NCBI GenBank assembly: GCA_964196195.1
Contig: CAXMSE010000049.1
Location: 1 to 64,000, forward strand
DNA: 64,000 bases
Direction: 5' to 3'
Source of the DNA: OFTM10 sp964196195
GTDB taxonomy: Bacteria > Actinomycetota > Acidimicrobiia > Acidimicrobiales > Aldehydirespiratoraceae
The translations under genes and the position numbers were made by a program. The notes beneath the pieces were generated by a model. It was not told where the DNA came from. It was given only the letters and a program-made list of their open reading frames with translations, and did not search any database. Below are positions 8,482 to 17,065 of this stretch, in pieces. Within the stretch, counting starts at the first letter, position 1. Every line of letters begins with the position of its first letter.

Positions 8482-9707
8482 CACGCACCCCGCTTGCGGG
8501 CGAGATTACGCAACCGCAGGGCGTTGAGCTTGATGAAACCTTCGGCGTCGGCCTGGTTGTAGGCACCCTCGTCGTCTTCGAAGGTGGCGATCTTCTCGTC
8601 GAACAAGGAATGGTCGGACCTTCGCCCGGCAATGTCGATGTTGCCCTTGTAGAGCTTCACCCGTACCTCGCCGTTGACGTACTTCTGGCTGTGGTCGATC
8701 GCGACCTGGAGCATTTCGCGCTCCGGGCTCCACCAGAACCCGTTGTAAATCAGCTCGGCGTACTTGGGCATCAGGGAATCCTTCAAGTGAGCCACTTCAC
8801 GGTCGAGGGTGATCGACTCGATTGCTCGGTGGGCCTTCAACATGATCGAGCCGCCCGGTGTTTCGTAGGCGCCCCTGCTCTTCATTCCCACGAAACGGTT
8901 CTCCACTATGTCGAGGCGACCCACACCATTGGCACCCCCCACTTCGTTGAGATAGGTGAGCACCGTGGCCGGACTCATCGCCTTGCCGTCGATCGCGACG
9001 ATGTCGCCACCCTCGTAGGTGAGATCGAGATAGGTCGCCTCGTTGGGTGCCATCTCCGGACTCACCGACCAGCGCCACATCTCCGAAGGGGGCTCGGTCC
9101 AGGGATCTTCCAAGGGGCCTCCCTCGAAGGAGATGTGGAGGAGATTGGCGTCCATCGAGAAGGGCGACTTCTTGCCGCGCTTCATCTCGATGGGGATGTC
9201 GTGCTCGGCCGCGTAGTTCATGAGCGACTCGCGCGAGCCGAGATCCCACTCCCGCCACGGGGCTATCACCTGGATGTCGGGCGCCAACGCGTAGGCCCCC
9301 AACTCGAAACGAACCTGGTCGTTGCCCTTGCCGGTGGCGCCATGGCTGATTGCATCGGCGTCGTGCTCGGCGGCAAGCTCGACCAATCGCTTCGCGATCA
9401 GGGGCCGGGCGATCGACGTGCCGAGCAGGTACTCGCCTTCATAGATGGTGTTGGCCCGAAACATCGGATACACGAAGTCGCGCGTGAACTCCTCGCGGAG
9501 ATCCTCGATGTGGATATCGGACTCCGGCACCCCCATCTGGAGTGCCTTGTCCCGGGCCGGCTCCACTTCCCCGCCCTGACCCAGATCGGCGGTGAACGTG
9601 ACCACCTCGGCGTCGTAGGTCTCTTGGAGCCAGCGCAGGATGATCGAAGTGTCGAGGCCACCGGAATAGGCGAGCACGATCTTCATGGAAACATTCGAAT
9701 CAGACAC
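8481..9707 (-). CDS. argG: argininosuccinate synthase
   Basis: Joins citrulline and aspartate at the cost of ATP. The 408-residue protein shows the N-type ATP pyrophosphatase P-loop YSGGLDTS at 14-21, the GATGKGNDQVRFE loop near 120, and the family core through EIKRG-like MKRGKKSPFS. I keep the GTG start at 9707 because a GAGAG Shine-Dalgarno lies about six bases upstream, while the internal ATG (9686) that would give the common MKIVLAYSGG start has none. Nine bases separate it from argR. Confidence 0.97.
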   Translation of the reverse strand: MSDSNVSMKIVLAYSGGLDTSIILRWLQETYDAEVVTFTADLGQGGEVEPARDKALQMGVPESDIHIEDLREEFTRDFVYPMFRANTIYEGEYLLGTSIARPLIAKRLVELAAEHDADAISHGATGKGNDQVRFELGAYALAPDIQVIAPWREWDLGSRESLMNYAAEHDIPIEMKRGKKSPFSMDANLLHISFEGGPLEDPWTEPPSEMWRWSVSPEMAPNEATYLDLTYEGGDIVAIDGKAMSPATVLTYLNEVGGANGVGRLDIVENRFVGMKSRGAYETPGGSIMLKAHRAIESITLDREVAHLKDSLMPKYAELIYNGFWWSPEREMLQVAIDHSQKYVNGEVRVKLYKGNIDIAGRRSDHSLFDEKIATFEDDEGAYNQADAEGFIKLNALRLRNLARKRGA

Positions 9708-9716
9708 GTTGTTCTC

Positions 9717-10178
9717 TCACAATCCGGCCAGCTCGCTAAGGCGAGCGGCGAGCGATTTCCCACTGATTTCCTCGGTCGCAACAACCATCAAGGTGTCGTC
9801 TCCGGCGACGGTACCGAGGATCTCCTCTATCCCGGCACGATCCAGAGCCGATGCCACCACGTGGGCAGAACCGGGTGGAGTGCGCAACACAACCAGGTTG
9901 GCCGACCACCCGACATCGGCCACCCAATCGCCCATCACCCTCCGAAGGTGGTCCTCCGGAGCGATGCGGTCGATGGGATGCTCCGGGATGGCGTAGACGG
10001 TCTCGCCACCCGGCACTCTCACCTTGATGGCCCCTAGTTCGTCGAGATCGCGCGACACCGTGGCCTGGGTTGCCCCGAGGCCCTCGTCTTCCAGCAACTC
10101 CACCAGCTGAACCTGATTGGTGACGGCGTGCTCCTCGAGAAGAGCCGCGATCCGGTGCTGGCGCCGGGGTTTGCTCAC
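9717..10178 (-). CDS. argR: arginine repressor
   Basis: Transcriptional regulator of arginine genes, a hexamer when bound to arginine. The 153-residue protein has the N-terminal winged helix (about 1-70) with ATQATVSRDLDELG recognition helix, and a C-terminal oligomerisation/arginine-binding domain with the TVAGDDTLMVV segment near 122-132. GTG start at 10178, two bases after the argF stop. Being inside its own regulon gives an autoregulatory loop through the operator upstream of argC (15529-15546). Confidence 0.96.
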   Translation of the reverse strand: MSKPRRQHRIAALLEEHAVTNQVQLVELLEDEGLGATQATVSRDLDELGAIKVRVPGGETVYAIPEHPIDRIAPEDHLRRVMGDWVADVGWSANLVVLRTPPGSAHVVASALDRAGIEEILGTVAGDDTLMVVATEEISGKSLAARLSELAGL

Positions 10179-10180
10179 CC

Positions 10181-11077
10181 CTATGAGCCGTTCTCAGAGA
10201 GGATCCACGCGAGGGCACCCCGGGCGGCGTGCATGCGGTTGGCCGCCTGCACCCAGACCCTGCTGCGCGAACCGTCCAGGACCTCATCGGTGACCTCTTC
10301 GCCCCGGTGAGCGGGCAGGCAATGCAGGAACACCGCTCCCACCTGGGCCATGCCCATCAAGCGACGATCGACAGTGAACCCCTCGAAATCACGTCGCCGC
10401 TGCTCTGCCTCCACCTCCTGGCCCATCGAAGCCCAGGTGTCGGTGTAGACCGCGTCGGCACCTGCCACCGCCTCTTCGGGGCGATCGAACACCTGGGGCT
10501 CGATGCCGGCGGTGCGGATCCGGTCGAGGTCGACATCGCTGAACTCGTAGCCGGCGGGGCTGGCCACCCGGAAAGTCATTCCTGCGAGGCCAGCGCCGAG
10601 GGCGAGCGACCGCGCCACATTGTTGGCGTCACCCACAAAGGCCACACTGCGTCCCTCGAGTCGGCCGAATTCTCGCCTCATGGTCAGCAGGTCGGCCAGA
10701 GCCTGCATCGGGTGGGCGGCATCGCTGAGCAGGTTGACAACCGGCAGTGCGTCGAGGGCTGCCATTCGTTCCACAGTGGAATGGCTGAATACCCTGGCTC
10801 CGAGGGCCGCGTGGTAGCCGGCCATCGTGTGGGTGACGTCCTCCACCGTCTCGCGAGTGTCGAGGCCCACCTCCTCCGCGCCGATATAGACGGGGTGGCC
10901 ACCGAGTTGGACCACTGCCATCTCCATGGAGTTTCGGGTGCGAGCCGATGGCTTCTCGAAGACCAGAGCCATGCCCTTGCCGGCCAGGACACGGGGAGGG
11001 TCGGTGGTGGTGGCGAGTTCGAGGATTCGTTCGAGCTCGGCCCCCGAAAGGTCGTCGATATCGAGCAGGTGGCGCAT
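10181..11077 (-). CDS. argF: ornithine carbamoyltransferase
   Basis: Transfers the carbamoyl group to ornithine, forming citrulline. The 298-residue protein has the carbamoyl-phosphate loop as SARTR (44-48; STRTR in most homologues), HSTVERMA, HPMQALADLLT, the ornithine-binding DTWASMGQE, and HCLPAHRGEEV near the C-terminus. The ATG overlaps the argD stop by one base (TGATG). Carbamoyl phosphate would come from carAB at 37484-41861. Confidence 0.96.
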   Translation of the reverse strand: MRHLLDIDDLSGAELERILELATTTDPPRVLAGKGMALVFEKPSARTRNSMEMAVVQLGGHPVYIGAEEVGLDTRETVEDVTHTMAGYHAALGARVFSHSTVERMAALDALPVVNLLSDAAHPMQALADLLTMRREFGRLEGRSVAFVGDANNVARSLALGAGLAGMTFRVASPAGYEFSDVDLDRIRTAGIEPQVFDRPEEAVAGADAVYTDTWASMGQEVEAEQRRRDFEGFTVDRRLMGMAQVGAVFLHCLPAHRGEEVTDEVLDGSRSRVWVQAANRMHAARGALAWILSENGS

Positions 11078-12291
11078 CAGGCTTCCTCGGTGTGATCGTG
11101 GAGGACCGAAGCGATCACCGCTACGCCCTCGGAGAGTTGTTGGTCGCTGACGATGAACGGCGGCGCAATTCGCAGGGCCGTGGGCGTGACCCCGTTGACT
11201 ATGAGCCCCCGATCGAGGCAGGCGCGCGCGATCTCGGGCGCGGTGCGGCCGCGTCGGACCGCCTCGTCGAGCTCGATGCCGAGCAGGAGTCCTCGACCCC
11301 GGATGTGGGCGATTCCATCCACTTCGCCGAGCAGGGATCGGATGGTGGACTCCTTTTCGCGAGCCAGCTTGGGCGCGTCGATGCGTTGGAGTTCTGTGAG
11401 GGTGGCCAGGGCCGCCGCCAGGGCGAGTGGCTGGCCTGCGTAGGTCGACCCGTGGTCGCCCGGTTTGAATGCCGCGGCCACCTCATCGCGGGCCCACATG
11501 GCTCCCACCGGCATCCCGTTGGCCACGCCCTTCGCGATGGTGACGATGTCGGGCCGAATCCCTGCAGCTTGGTAGCCGAACCAGGCTCCCGTGCGGCCTA
11601 GGCCCGTCTGGATCTCGTCCATGACCAGCAGGATTCCCCGGTCGTCACAGATCTCTCGAACCGCGCCTAGGTAGGAGTCATCAGACGGGTTGACCCCGCC
11701 CTCTCCCTGCACCGGCTCGAGCAGCACCCCGCCGACCTCGGGGCCGAGAGACCGCTCGAGTTCGTCCGGATCGTTCCACACCACATGGCGGAAACCCTCG
11801 GGCAGGGGCTGGAAGGGCTCGTGCTTCTCCGGTTGACCGGTGGCGGCCAGGGCAGCCAGCGTGCGACCGTGGAACGACCTGAGGGCACTCACCATCACAT
11901 GACGGCCCCGACCCTGATATTTACGGACGAGCTTGATCGCGGCCTCGTTCGCCTCGGCGCCCGAATTCTGGAACAGCACCTGCCCGGAGCCCGCATCGAG
12001 GAGCCGGTTCAGCGCTTCCGCGACCGGTGCCTGGAACTCATTGGCGAACAGGTTGGACGTGTGGGTGAGGGTGGCCGCCTGTCGAGCGATCGCTTCGGTG
12101 ACCACAGGATGAGCGTGGCCCAGCCCTGTGACGGCAAGCCCACAGAGGAAATCGAGATGGCGCTTGCCCTCACGATCCCACAGCTCCGCCCCCTCGCCCT
12201 TCACGAACAGCCGCGACGGAGACCCGTAGTTGTTCATCACCGGGCAGTGCTCACCCTCGGCCCCCCAAGCCAACGCCTGCTCAGCGCTCAT
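11077..12291 (-). CDS. argD: acetylornithine aminotransferase
   Basis: PLP enzyme converting N-acetylglutamate semialdehyde to N-acetylornithine. The 404-residue fold-type I transaminase has the NSGAEANEAAIKLVRKY phosphate-binding segment, SFHGRT, the Asp motif LLVMDEIQTGLGRTG, and the Schiff-base lysine in TIAKGVANGMPVGAM. GDHGSTYAGQPLA is typical of ArgD/ornithine aminotransferases. It overlaps both argB (4 bases) and argF (1 base). Confidence 0.96.
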   Translation of the reverse strand: MSAEQALAWGAEGEHCPVMNNYGSPSRLFVKGEGAELWDREGKRHLDFLCGLAVTGLGHAHPVVTEAIARQAATLTHTSNLFANEFQAPVAEALNRLLDAGSGQVLFQNSGAEANEAAIKLVRKYQGRGRHVMVSALRSFHGRTLAALAATGQPEKHEPFQPLPEGFRHVVWNDPDELERSLGPEVGGVLLEPVQGEGGVNPSDDSYLGAVREICDDRGILLVMDEIQTGLGRTGAWFGYQAAGIRPDIVTIAKGVANGMPVGAMWARDEVAAAFKPGDHGSTYAGQPLALAAALATLTELQRIDAPKLAREKESTIRSLLGEVDGIAHIRGRGLLLGIELDEAVRRGRTAPEIARACLDRGLIVNGVTPTALRIAPPFIVSDQQLSEGVAVIASVLHDHTEEA

Positions 12292-13229
12292 GATCCACCT
12301 TCCGCCACTGCCGCGTTTGGGTCACCTTCGGTGACCGCCGTGTCTGGGTCACCTCCGGTAACCATGGTCCCTATGCCGGCGTCGGTGAACAGCTCCAGCA
12401 GGAGCACGTGGGGGATGCGCCCATCGAGCATGTGGGCCGACGCCGCCCCCGAAAGTACAGCCTCCATGCACGCCCTCACCTTCGGGATCATGCCCCCCTT
12501 GATCGTTCCGTCAGCGATCATCGCCTCCAGCTGCGCCACCGACGCCCGAGCAACGATCGATGCAGGATCATCGATATCGGTGAGTAGGCCCGGTACATCG
12601 GTGAGGTACACCAGCTTCTCGGCGCCGAGGGCTCCGGCCAGGGCACCGGCCACAGTGTCGGCGTTGATGTTGTAAGCCTGCCCTGATGCATCGGCACCGA
12701 TCGTGGAAATGACCGGAATCATGTTTTCGGCCAGGAGTCGGTGGATGATCCCGGGCTGAATCGACTCGACATTGCCGACGAAGCCGAGCGATTCGTCACG
12801 CGGGGTCGCCGTGATGAGGCCCCCGTCCTCTCCGGAAAGACCAACCGCATACGCGCCGTGCACGTTGATCGCACCGACGATGTCGCGCCCCACCTTGCCT
12901 ACGAGAACCATGCGGGCGACATCGAGCGTCTCCTGGTCGGTGACCCTCAGACCATCGACGAACCTGGTCTCCTTGCCCAGCCGCCTCAGTAGGTCGCCGA
13001 TCTGGGGCCCGCCTCCGTGCACCACCACCGGCATGAGCCCGACCGAACGCAGCAACACCACATCCTCGGCGAAGGTGGCCGCCAGGGAGGTGTCGATCAT
13101 CGCGTTGCCGCCGAACTTCACAACCACGATCGCACCACGGAACCGCTGGATGTAGGGGAGGGCCTCGACCAGCGCTCCCGCCCTTTGGGTGGGAGCGAAT
13201 CCCCGATCGGGAAGAAGTGCGTCGGTCAT
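12288..13229 (-). CDS. argB: acetylglutamate kinase
   Basis: Phosphorylates N-acetylglutamate, usually the arginine-inhibited step. The 313-residue amino-acid kinase carries VVKFGGNAM (36-44), VVHGGGPQI, and SLSGEDGGLI-like and INADTVAGALA motifs near the ATP site. The C-terminus has an extra tail made of a 9-residue duplication (VTGGDPDTA then VTEGDPNAA), encoded by a 27-base tandem repeat. Start ATG overlaps the argJ stop by four bases. Confidence 0.96.
   Translation of the reverse strand: MTDALLPDRGFAPTQRAGALVEALPYIQRFRGAIVVVKFGGNAMIDTSLAATFAEDVVLLRSVGLMPVVVHGGGPQIGDLLRRLGKETRFVDGLRVTDQETLDVARMVLVGKVGRDIVGAINVHGAYAVGLSGEDGGLITATPRDESLGFVGNVESIQPGIIHRLLAENMIPVISTIGADASGQAYNINADTVAGALAGALGAEKLVYLTDVPGLLTDIDDPASIVARASVAQLEAMIADGTIKGGMIPKVRACMEAVLSGAASAHMLDGRIPHVLLLELFTDAGIGTMVTGGDPDTAVTEGDPNAAVAEGGS
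12310..12363. repeat. 27-bp imperfect tandem duplication at the 3' end of argB
   Basis: Bases 12310-12336 and 12337-12363 are adjacent copies differing at four of 27 positions. The unit is a multiple of three, so it lengthens the ArgB C-terminus by nine residues without a frame change. Three of the four differences appear to be transitions, implying an older duplication. Confidence 0.85.
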
Positions 13230-14467
13230 GAGCGATACTCTGCGTTGATCTCGATATAGCCATGGGTGAGGTCGCAGGTCCAGATGGTGGCGGAGCCGTC
13301 GCCCACGCCCACATCGACGCGGATCACGACCTCGTCCTCGGCCAGATGTGCGGTGGCTCGCCCCTCGTCGTAACCGTCGAGAACAACACCACCTGCGGTG
13401 ATCTGCTCGGGCCCGATCCAGATCTCCAGCGCATCACGATCGGCGTGCTGGCCGGCCTTACCGACCGCCATCACGATCCGGCCCCAGTTGGCGTCCTCGG
13501 CAGCCAGGGCCGTCTTCACAAGAGGAGAGTTGCCGATGCAAAGAGCGATGATCTCCGCGGCCGCGTCGTCGCTCGCCCCCGAGACGCTGACTTCCACGAA
13601 CTTGGTGGCGCCTTCACCATCGCGGATGATCTGGTGGGCGAGATCGAGGGTGACTTCATCGAGCGCGCTCTGGAAGGCGGCCAGCCTCTCATCGTCGAAA
13701 TCGTGGATGTCGTCGTCGATCTGCTCGCCGGTGGCGAACAGCAGCACGGTGTCGCTGGTGGATGTGTCGGAGTCGACGGTGATGCGGTTGAAGCTGCGAG
13801 CAACCGACGCCGACAGGCAGTGCTGGAGGACCTCGGGAGACACAGCCAGATCGGTGAACAGGAAGGCGAGCATCGTGGCCATGTCGGGTGCGATCATCCC
13901 GCTTCCCTTGGCAATACCCACGAGGTGAGCGGCAGTGCCGTGAATGCGAGACCATGCTCCTTTGGAGAATGTGTCGGTGGTTCGGATCGCGGCGGCCGCA
14001 TCCGCCCACATCTCTGGTCCCGAAGTGGTTAGCGATGTGGCAAGGGCGGGAAGACCGGTGGCGAGCGCCTCGGTGGGCAGGGTCTCGCCGATCACGCCGG
14101 TAGATGCGAGATAGACGCGGTCGGGATCGACATCTAGAGCGCCACCGATCAACTCGGCGGTGAATTCGGCCGCGGTGTCTCCGGCCCTTCCGGTGAAAGC
14201 GTTGGCATTGCCGGAGTTGCAGACGATCGCTCGGGCCGTGCCGTCGCCCTCGGCGAGGATCCGGCGACACCAGTCGACGGGAGCCGAGGGGCAGAGCGAT
14301 TTGGTGAATGTACCGGCCACGGTGGTGCCCTCCGCGAGGGCAGCCATGAACAGGTCGGCGCGAGCTTCATAGCGAATGCCGGCCGCGTGGGTGGCGATCT
14401 GCACGCCGGCGAGCGGCGGCATCGAGGGGAACGACTCGGGAGCCAGGGGTGAGACTGTGTCAGACAT
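13226..14467 (-). CDS. argJ: bifunctional glutamate N-acetyltransferase/ornithine acetyltransferase
   Basis: Recycles the acetyl group from acetylornithine to glutamate and can also prime the pathway. The 413-residue precursor contains the self-cleavage site in KGSGMIAPDMATMLAFL, where family members cut between Ala and Thr to expose the nucleophilic threonine. NSGNANAFTG and the C-terminal CDLTHGYIEINAEYRS are conserved. No separate argA or argE is visible, so ArgJ probably closes the cyclic pathway. GTG or ATG start at 14467, nine bases after argC. Confidence 0.96.
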   Translation of the reverse strand: MSDTVSPLAPESFPSMPPLAGVQIATHAAGIRYEARADLFMAALAEGTTVAGTFTKSLCPSAPVDWCRRILAEGDGTARAIVCNSGNANAFTGRAGDTAAEFTAELIGGALDVDPDRVYLASTGVIGETLPTEALATGLPALATSLTTSGPEMWADAAAAIRTTDTFSKGAWSRIHGTAAHLVGIAKGSGMIAPDMATMLAFLFTDLAVSPEVLQHCLSASVARSFNRITVDSDTSTSDTVLLFATGEQIDDDIHDFDDERLAAFQSALDEVTLDLAHQIIRDGEGATKFVEVSVSGASDDAAAEIIALCIGNSPLVKTALAAEDANWGRIVMAVGKAGQHADRDALEIWIGPEQITAGGVVLDGYDEGRATAHLAEDEVVIRVDVGVGDGSATIWTCDLTHGYIEINAEYRS

Positions 14468-14476
14468 TGGAGCCGT

Positions 14477-15511
14477 CTAGGGGTAGAGGCCGGCTACCGC
14501 AAGGCCGGTCTGTTCGGGGATGCCGAGGGCGAGGTTTGCGCACTGGACGGCCTGGCCGGCGGCGCCCTTCACCAGATTGTCGAGCGCGGAGATCACCACG
14601 ACCCATCCGGTGCGAGGATCGACCCTCGCAGTGAGGTGGCAACTGTTGGAGCCGAGTGTGGCCTTGGTGGACGGCGACCGCTCGCTCACCACTACGAAGG
14701 GCTCATCGGCGTAGGCATCGGCCAGGCAGGCCAGCACCTCATCGGTGTCGGTGGACCCGATCGGGCGGGCATAACAGGTGGCCAGGATGCCGCGGTTCAT
14801 CGGAGCGAGGTGGGGGGTGAAGATGAGCTGGACAGGCGTGCCTGCGTGGGCGCCAACCGCCATCTCGATCTCGGGTGTGTGCCGGTGGTTGAGCAGTGAG
14901 TAGGCGGTGAAGTCCTCGTCGACCGAACAGAACGTGGTGGTGGGCTTCGGGGGTCGACCTGCTCCGGAGACCCCGCTGACCGCGTCGACCACGATGCCCG
15001 ATGGTTCGATGAGGCCGGCCTTGACGACCGGAGCGAGGGCGAGGGCGGAGGTGGTGACGTAGCAGCCCGGCGCGGCTACGAGTTCTGCATCGTGAAGCTG
15101 GGGGCGGAACAGTTCGGGAAGACCGTAGACGAAGTCGTCGAGCAACTCCGGAGCCTTGTGAGCCTCGCCGTACCAGGTGGGATACAGGCCCGGGTCGTCG
15201 AGGCGGAAATCGGCGGCCAGGTCGACAATGTGTTTCACCCGGCCCCGCATTTCCGGCACGATCGCTTGTGATGCTCCATGAGGTAGGCCCAGGAAAGCAA
15301 GGTCGGCCGAGTCGAGTAGATCGGGGCTGTACGGCGTATAGACCAGGTCGCCGTAGGCCCCGGCGAGGCTCGGGTAGAGATCGGCCACAGCCGTGCCCGC
15401 CTGGCTGTCGCCGGTGGCCGCAACCACCTCCAGTTCAGGGTGTTGGGCACAGAGTCGGAGGAGTTCTGCTCCGGTGAACCCCGACGCGCCGATGATCGCT
15501 ACCTTCTGCAT
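14477..15511 (-). CDS. argC: N-acetyl-gamma-glutamyl-phosphate reductase
   Basis: NADPH-dependent reductase and first gene of the arginine operon. The 344-residue protein has the Rossmann motif IIGASGFTGAELLRL (6-20) and the catalytic cysteine in AAPGCYVT (Cys150), followed by VSGVSGAGR and LNHRHTPEI. The ATG at 15511 lies only six bases after a -10 hexamer TAGGGT, so its mRNA should have no 5' leader. The ArgR operator covers the -35 and spacer. Confidence 0.97.
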   Translation of the reverse strand: MQKVAIIGASGFTGAELLRLCAQHPELEVVAATGDSQAGTAVADLYPSLAGAYGDLVYTPYSPDLLDSADLAFLGLPHGASQAIVPEMRGRVKHIVDLAADFRLDDPGLYPTWYGEAHKAPELLDDFVYGLPELFRPQLHDAELVAAPGCYVTTSALALAPVVKAGLIEPSGIVVDAVSGVSGAGRPPKPTTTFCSVDEDFTAYSLLNHRHTPEIEMAVGAHAGTPVQLIFTPHLAPMNRGILATCYARPIGSTDTDEVLACLADAYADEPFVVVSERSPSTKATLGSNSCHLTARVDPRTGWVVVISALDNLVKGAAGQAVQCANLALGIPEQTGLAVAGLYP

Positions 15512-15517
15512 TCGGGC

Positions 15518-15546
15518 ACCCTAGCGAGGAATGCATGTTCATGCAA
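15518..15546 (-). promoter_or_regulatory. argC promoter, leaderless
   Basis: Minus strand: -35 TTGCAT (15546-15541), a spacer of exactly 17 bases, and -10 TAGGGT (15523-15518). Six bases remain before the argC ATG, so a start seven bases after the -10 falls on the A of the ATG. Confidence 0.75.
15529..15546 (-). promoter_or_regulatory. ARG box (ArgR operator)
   Basis: The 18-base site TTGCATGAACATGCATTC contains a palindrome TGCATG-n2-CATGCA (15532-15545). This fits the actinobacterial ARG box, a TGCAT-type inverted repeat. It overlaps the -35 hexamer and 12 bases of the spacer of the argC promoter, so bound ArgR would block RNA polymerase. Only one box is clear; a second is usually expected nearby. 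Confidence 0.8.
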
Positions 15547-15588
15547 CAGTTTGTATCAACAACCGCAAAGGTCTGATTGCCCGACGGC

Positions 15589-17016
15589 TCAGAGCGCTAT
15601 TCCGGCCAGCTTGGTCTCGAGATACTCGCCGATCCCCTCATGGCCTCCTTCACGCCCGAGACCCGAATCACCCATACCGCCGAAGGGTGCCGCCGCCGAT
15701 GTGGGGTTGACATCGTTGACCCCGATGATGCCGAACCTCAGACCCTCGATGGCTCGGATCGCGGTGCTCAGATCGCGTGTGTACACGTAGGCCGCCAGTC
15801 CGTAGCTGGTGTCATTGGCCATGGCTATGACCTGATCGACGTCGTCGTAGGTGATGATCGGCGCCACGGGACCGAAAGTCTCCTCGCGGTAGATCACCAT
15901 CTCTTCGGTGACCCCCGTGACCACGGTTGGTGCGTAGAAGTGCCCTCGCTCGAGGCCACCTTCTGTGAGGCGATGCCCGCCCACCGGCACCTCGGCTCCC
16001 CGGTCGCGGGCATCGTCCACCTGGGCGGCGACCTTCGCCACCGCCGCCTCGTTGATGAGCGGACCCACACCCACTCCTTTGATGGCGCCATCGCCGGCTT
16101 TCACCCTCGCGACTCGGGGCACGATCGTGTCGATGAATGCCGGGGCGTGATCGCTGTGCACAAATATCCGGTTGGGACTGATGCAGGCCTGGCCGGAGTT
16201 TAGAAACTTGAGCGCCGCGGCTCCCTTGGCGGCGTGCACCGGATCGGCGTCGGGGAACACGACAAACGGAGCGTGGCCTCCCAACTCCACCGATATCCGC
16301 TGGAGACTGTGAGCGGCCTTGGATGCCAGCATGCGTCCCACCGCGGTGGATCCGGTGAAAGTGAGTTTCTTTACCCGTGGATCGGATGTGAAGACCTCGC
16401 CGATCGGAACGGGGTCGGCGGCGGTGACCATATTGACCACGCCGGCTGGCACTCCGGCATCGTGGAAACACTCGAAGATCGCCTTGGCGCAAAGCGGGGT
16501 GGCCTCGGCCGGCTTGAGCACCACCGTGCACCCCGCGGCCAGGGCGGGACCCATCTTGCGGGTGAGCATCGACATCGGGTAGTTCCACGGCGTCACAGCC
16601 CCAACCACCCCCACCGGAGTCCTGATCGACAAGAAGCGTTGATCGCGTCGCGCCGATGGCAACCACTCCCCCGTTATTCGACGGGCCTCTTCGGCGAACC
16701 ATCGTAGGAAGTCGGCGCCGTAGCGGACCTCCGCGGCCGATGCCTTGAGCGGCTTGCCCTGCTCACGAGTCATGAGAGCGGACAGATCGCCTGCTCTCTC
16801 GCCCATCAGGCGCCACGCCTCCATGAGCAGATCGGCTCGTTCATAGGCGGTAGTCGCCGCCCAGGAGGCCTGGGCCGATGATGCTGCCGCGATTGCCCGT
16901 TCGGCGTCGACCGCTCCCCCGTCGGGCACCGAACCGATCACCTCGCCGGTGGCCGGGTTGATCGTCTCGAACTCACCGCCGCCGGCAGCATCGGTCCACT
17001 CACCGTTGATGTACAT
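15589..17016 (-). CDS. NAD(P)-dependent aldehyde dehydrogenase, succinate-semialdehyde dehydrogenase-like
   Basis: Oxidises an aldehyde to an acid; the closest pattern I recognise is the GabD group. The 475-residue protein has the cofactor segment VTPWNYPMSM (141-150) and KPAEATP, the general base in VELGGHAP (Glu244), and the nucleophile in SGQACIS (Cys278). It lies alone between pheT and the arginine operon, with its own -10 (TAGCGT) six bases before the ATG. The true substrate cannot be told from sequence; no GABA transaminase is nearby. Confidence 0.9.
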   Translation of the reverse strand: MYINGEWTDAAGGGEFETINPATGEVIGSVPDGGAVDAERAIAAASSAQASWAATTAYERADLLMEAWRLMGERAGDLSALMTREQGKPLKASAAEVRYGADFLRWFAEEARRITGEWLPSARRDQRFLSIRTPVGVVGAVTPWNYPMSMLTRKMGPALAAGCTVVLKPAEATPLCAKAIFECFHDAGVPAGVVNMVTAADPVPIGEVFTSDPRVKKLTFTGSTAVGRMLASKAAHSLQRISVELGGHAPFVVFPDADPVHAAKGAAALKFLNSGQACISPNRIFVHSDHAPAFIDTIVPRVARVKAGDGAIKGVGVGPLINEAAVAKVAAQVDDARDRGAEVPVGGHRLTEGGLERGHFYAPTVVTGVTEEMVIYREETFGPVAPIITYDDVDQVIAMANDTSYGLAAYVYTRDLSTAIRAIEGLRFGIIGVNDVNPTSAAAPFGGMGDSGLGREGGHEGIGEYLETKLAGIAL

Positions 17017-17022
17017 GCCCGA

Positions 17023-17028
17023 ACGCTA
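17023..17028 (-). promoter_or_regulatory. putative -10 of the aldehyde dehydrogenase gene
   Basis: TAGCGT on the minus strand, six bases before the ATG at 17016, predicts a leaderless transcript. A weak -35 candidate TGAGTC lies 17 bases further upstream. Confidence 0.5.
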
Positions 17029-17065
17029 TCCGGGTGGAGGGTCGGGACTCAGATCCCGAGACACC

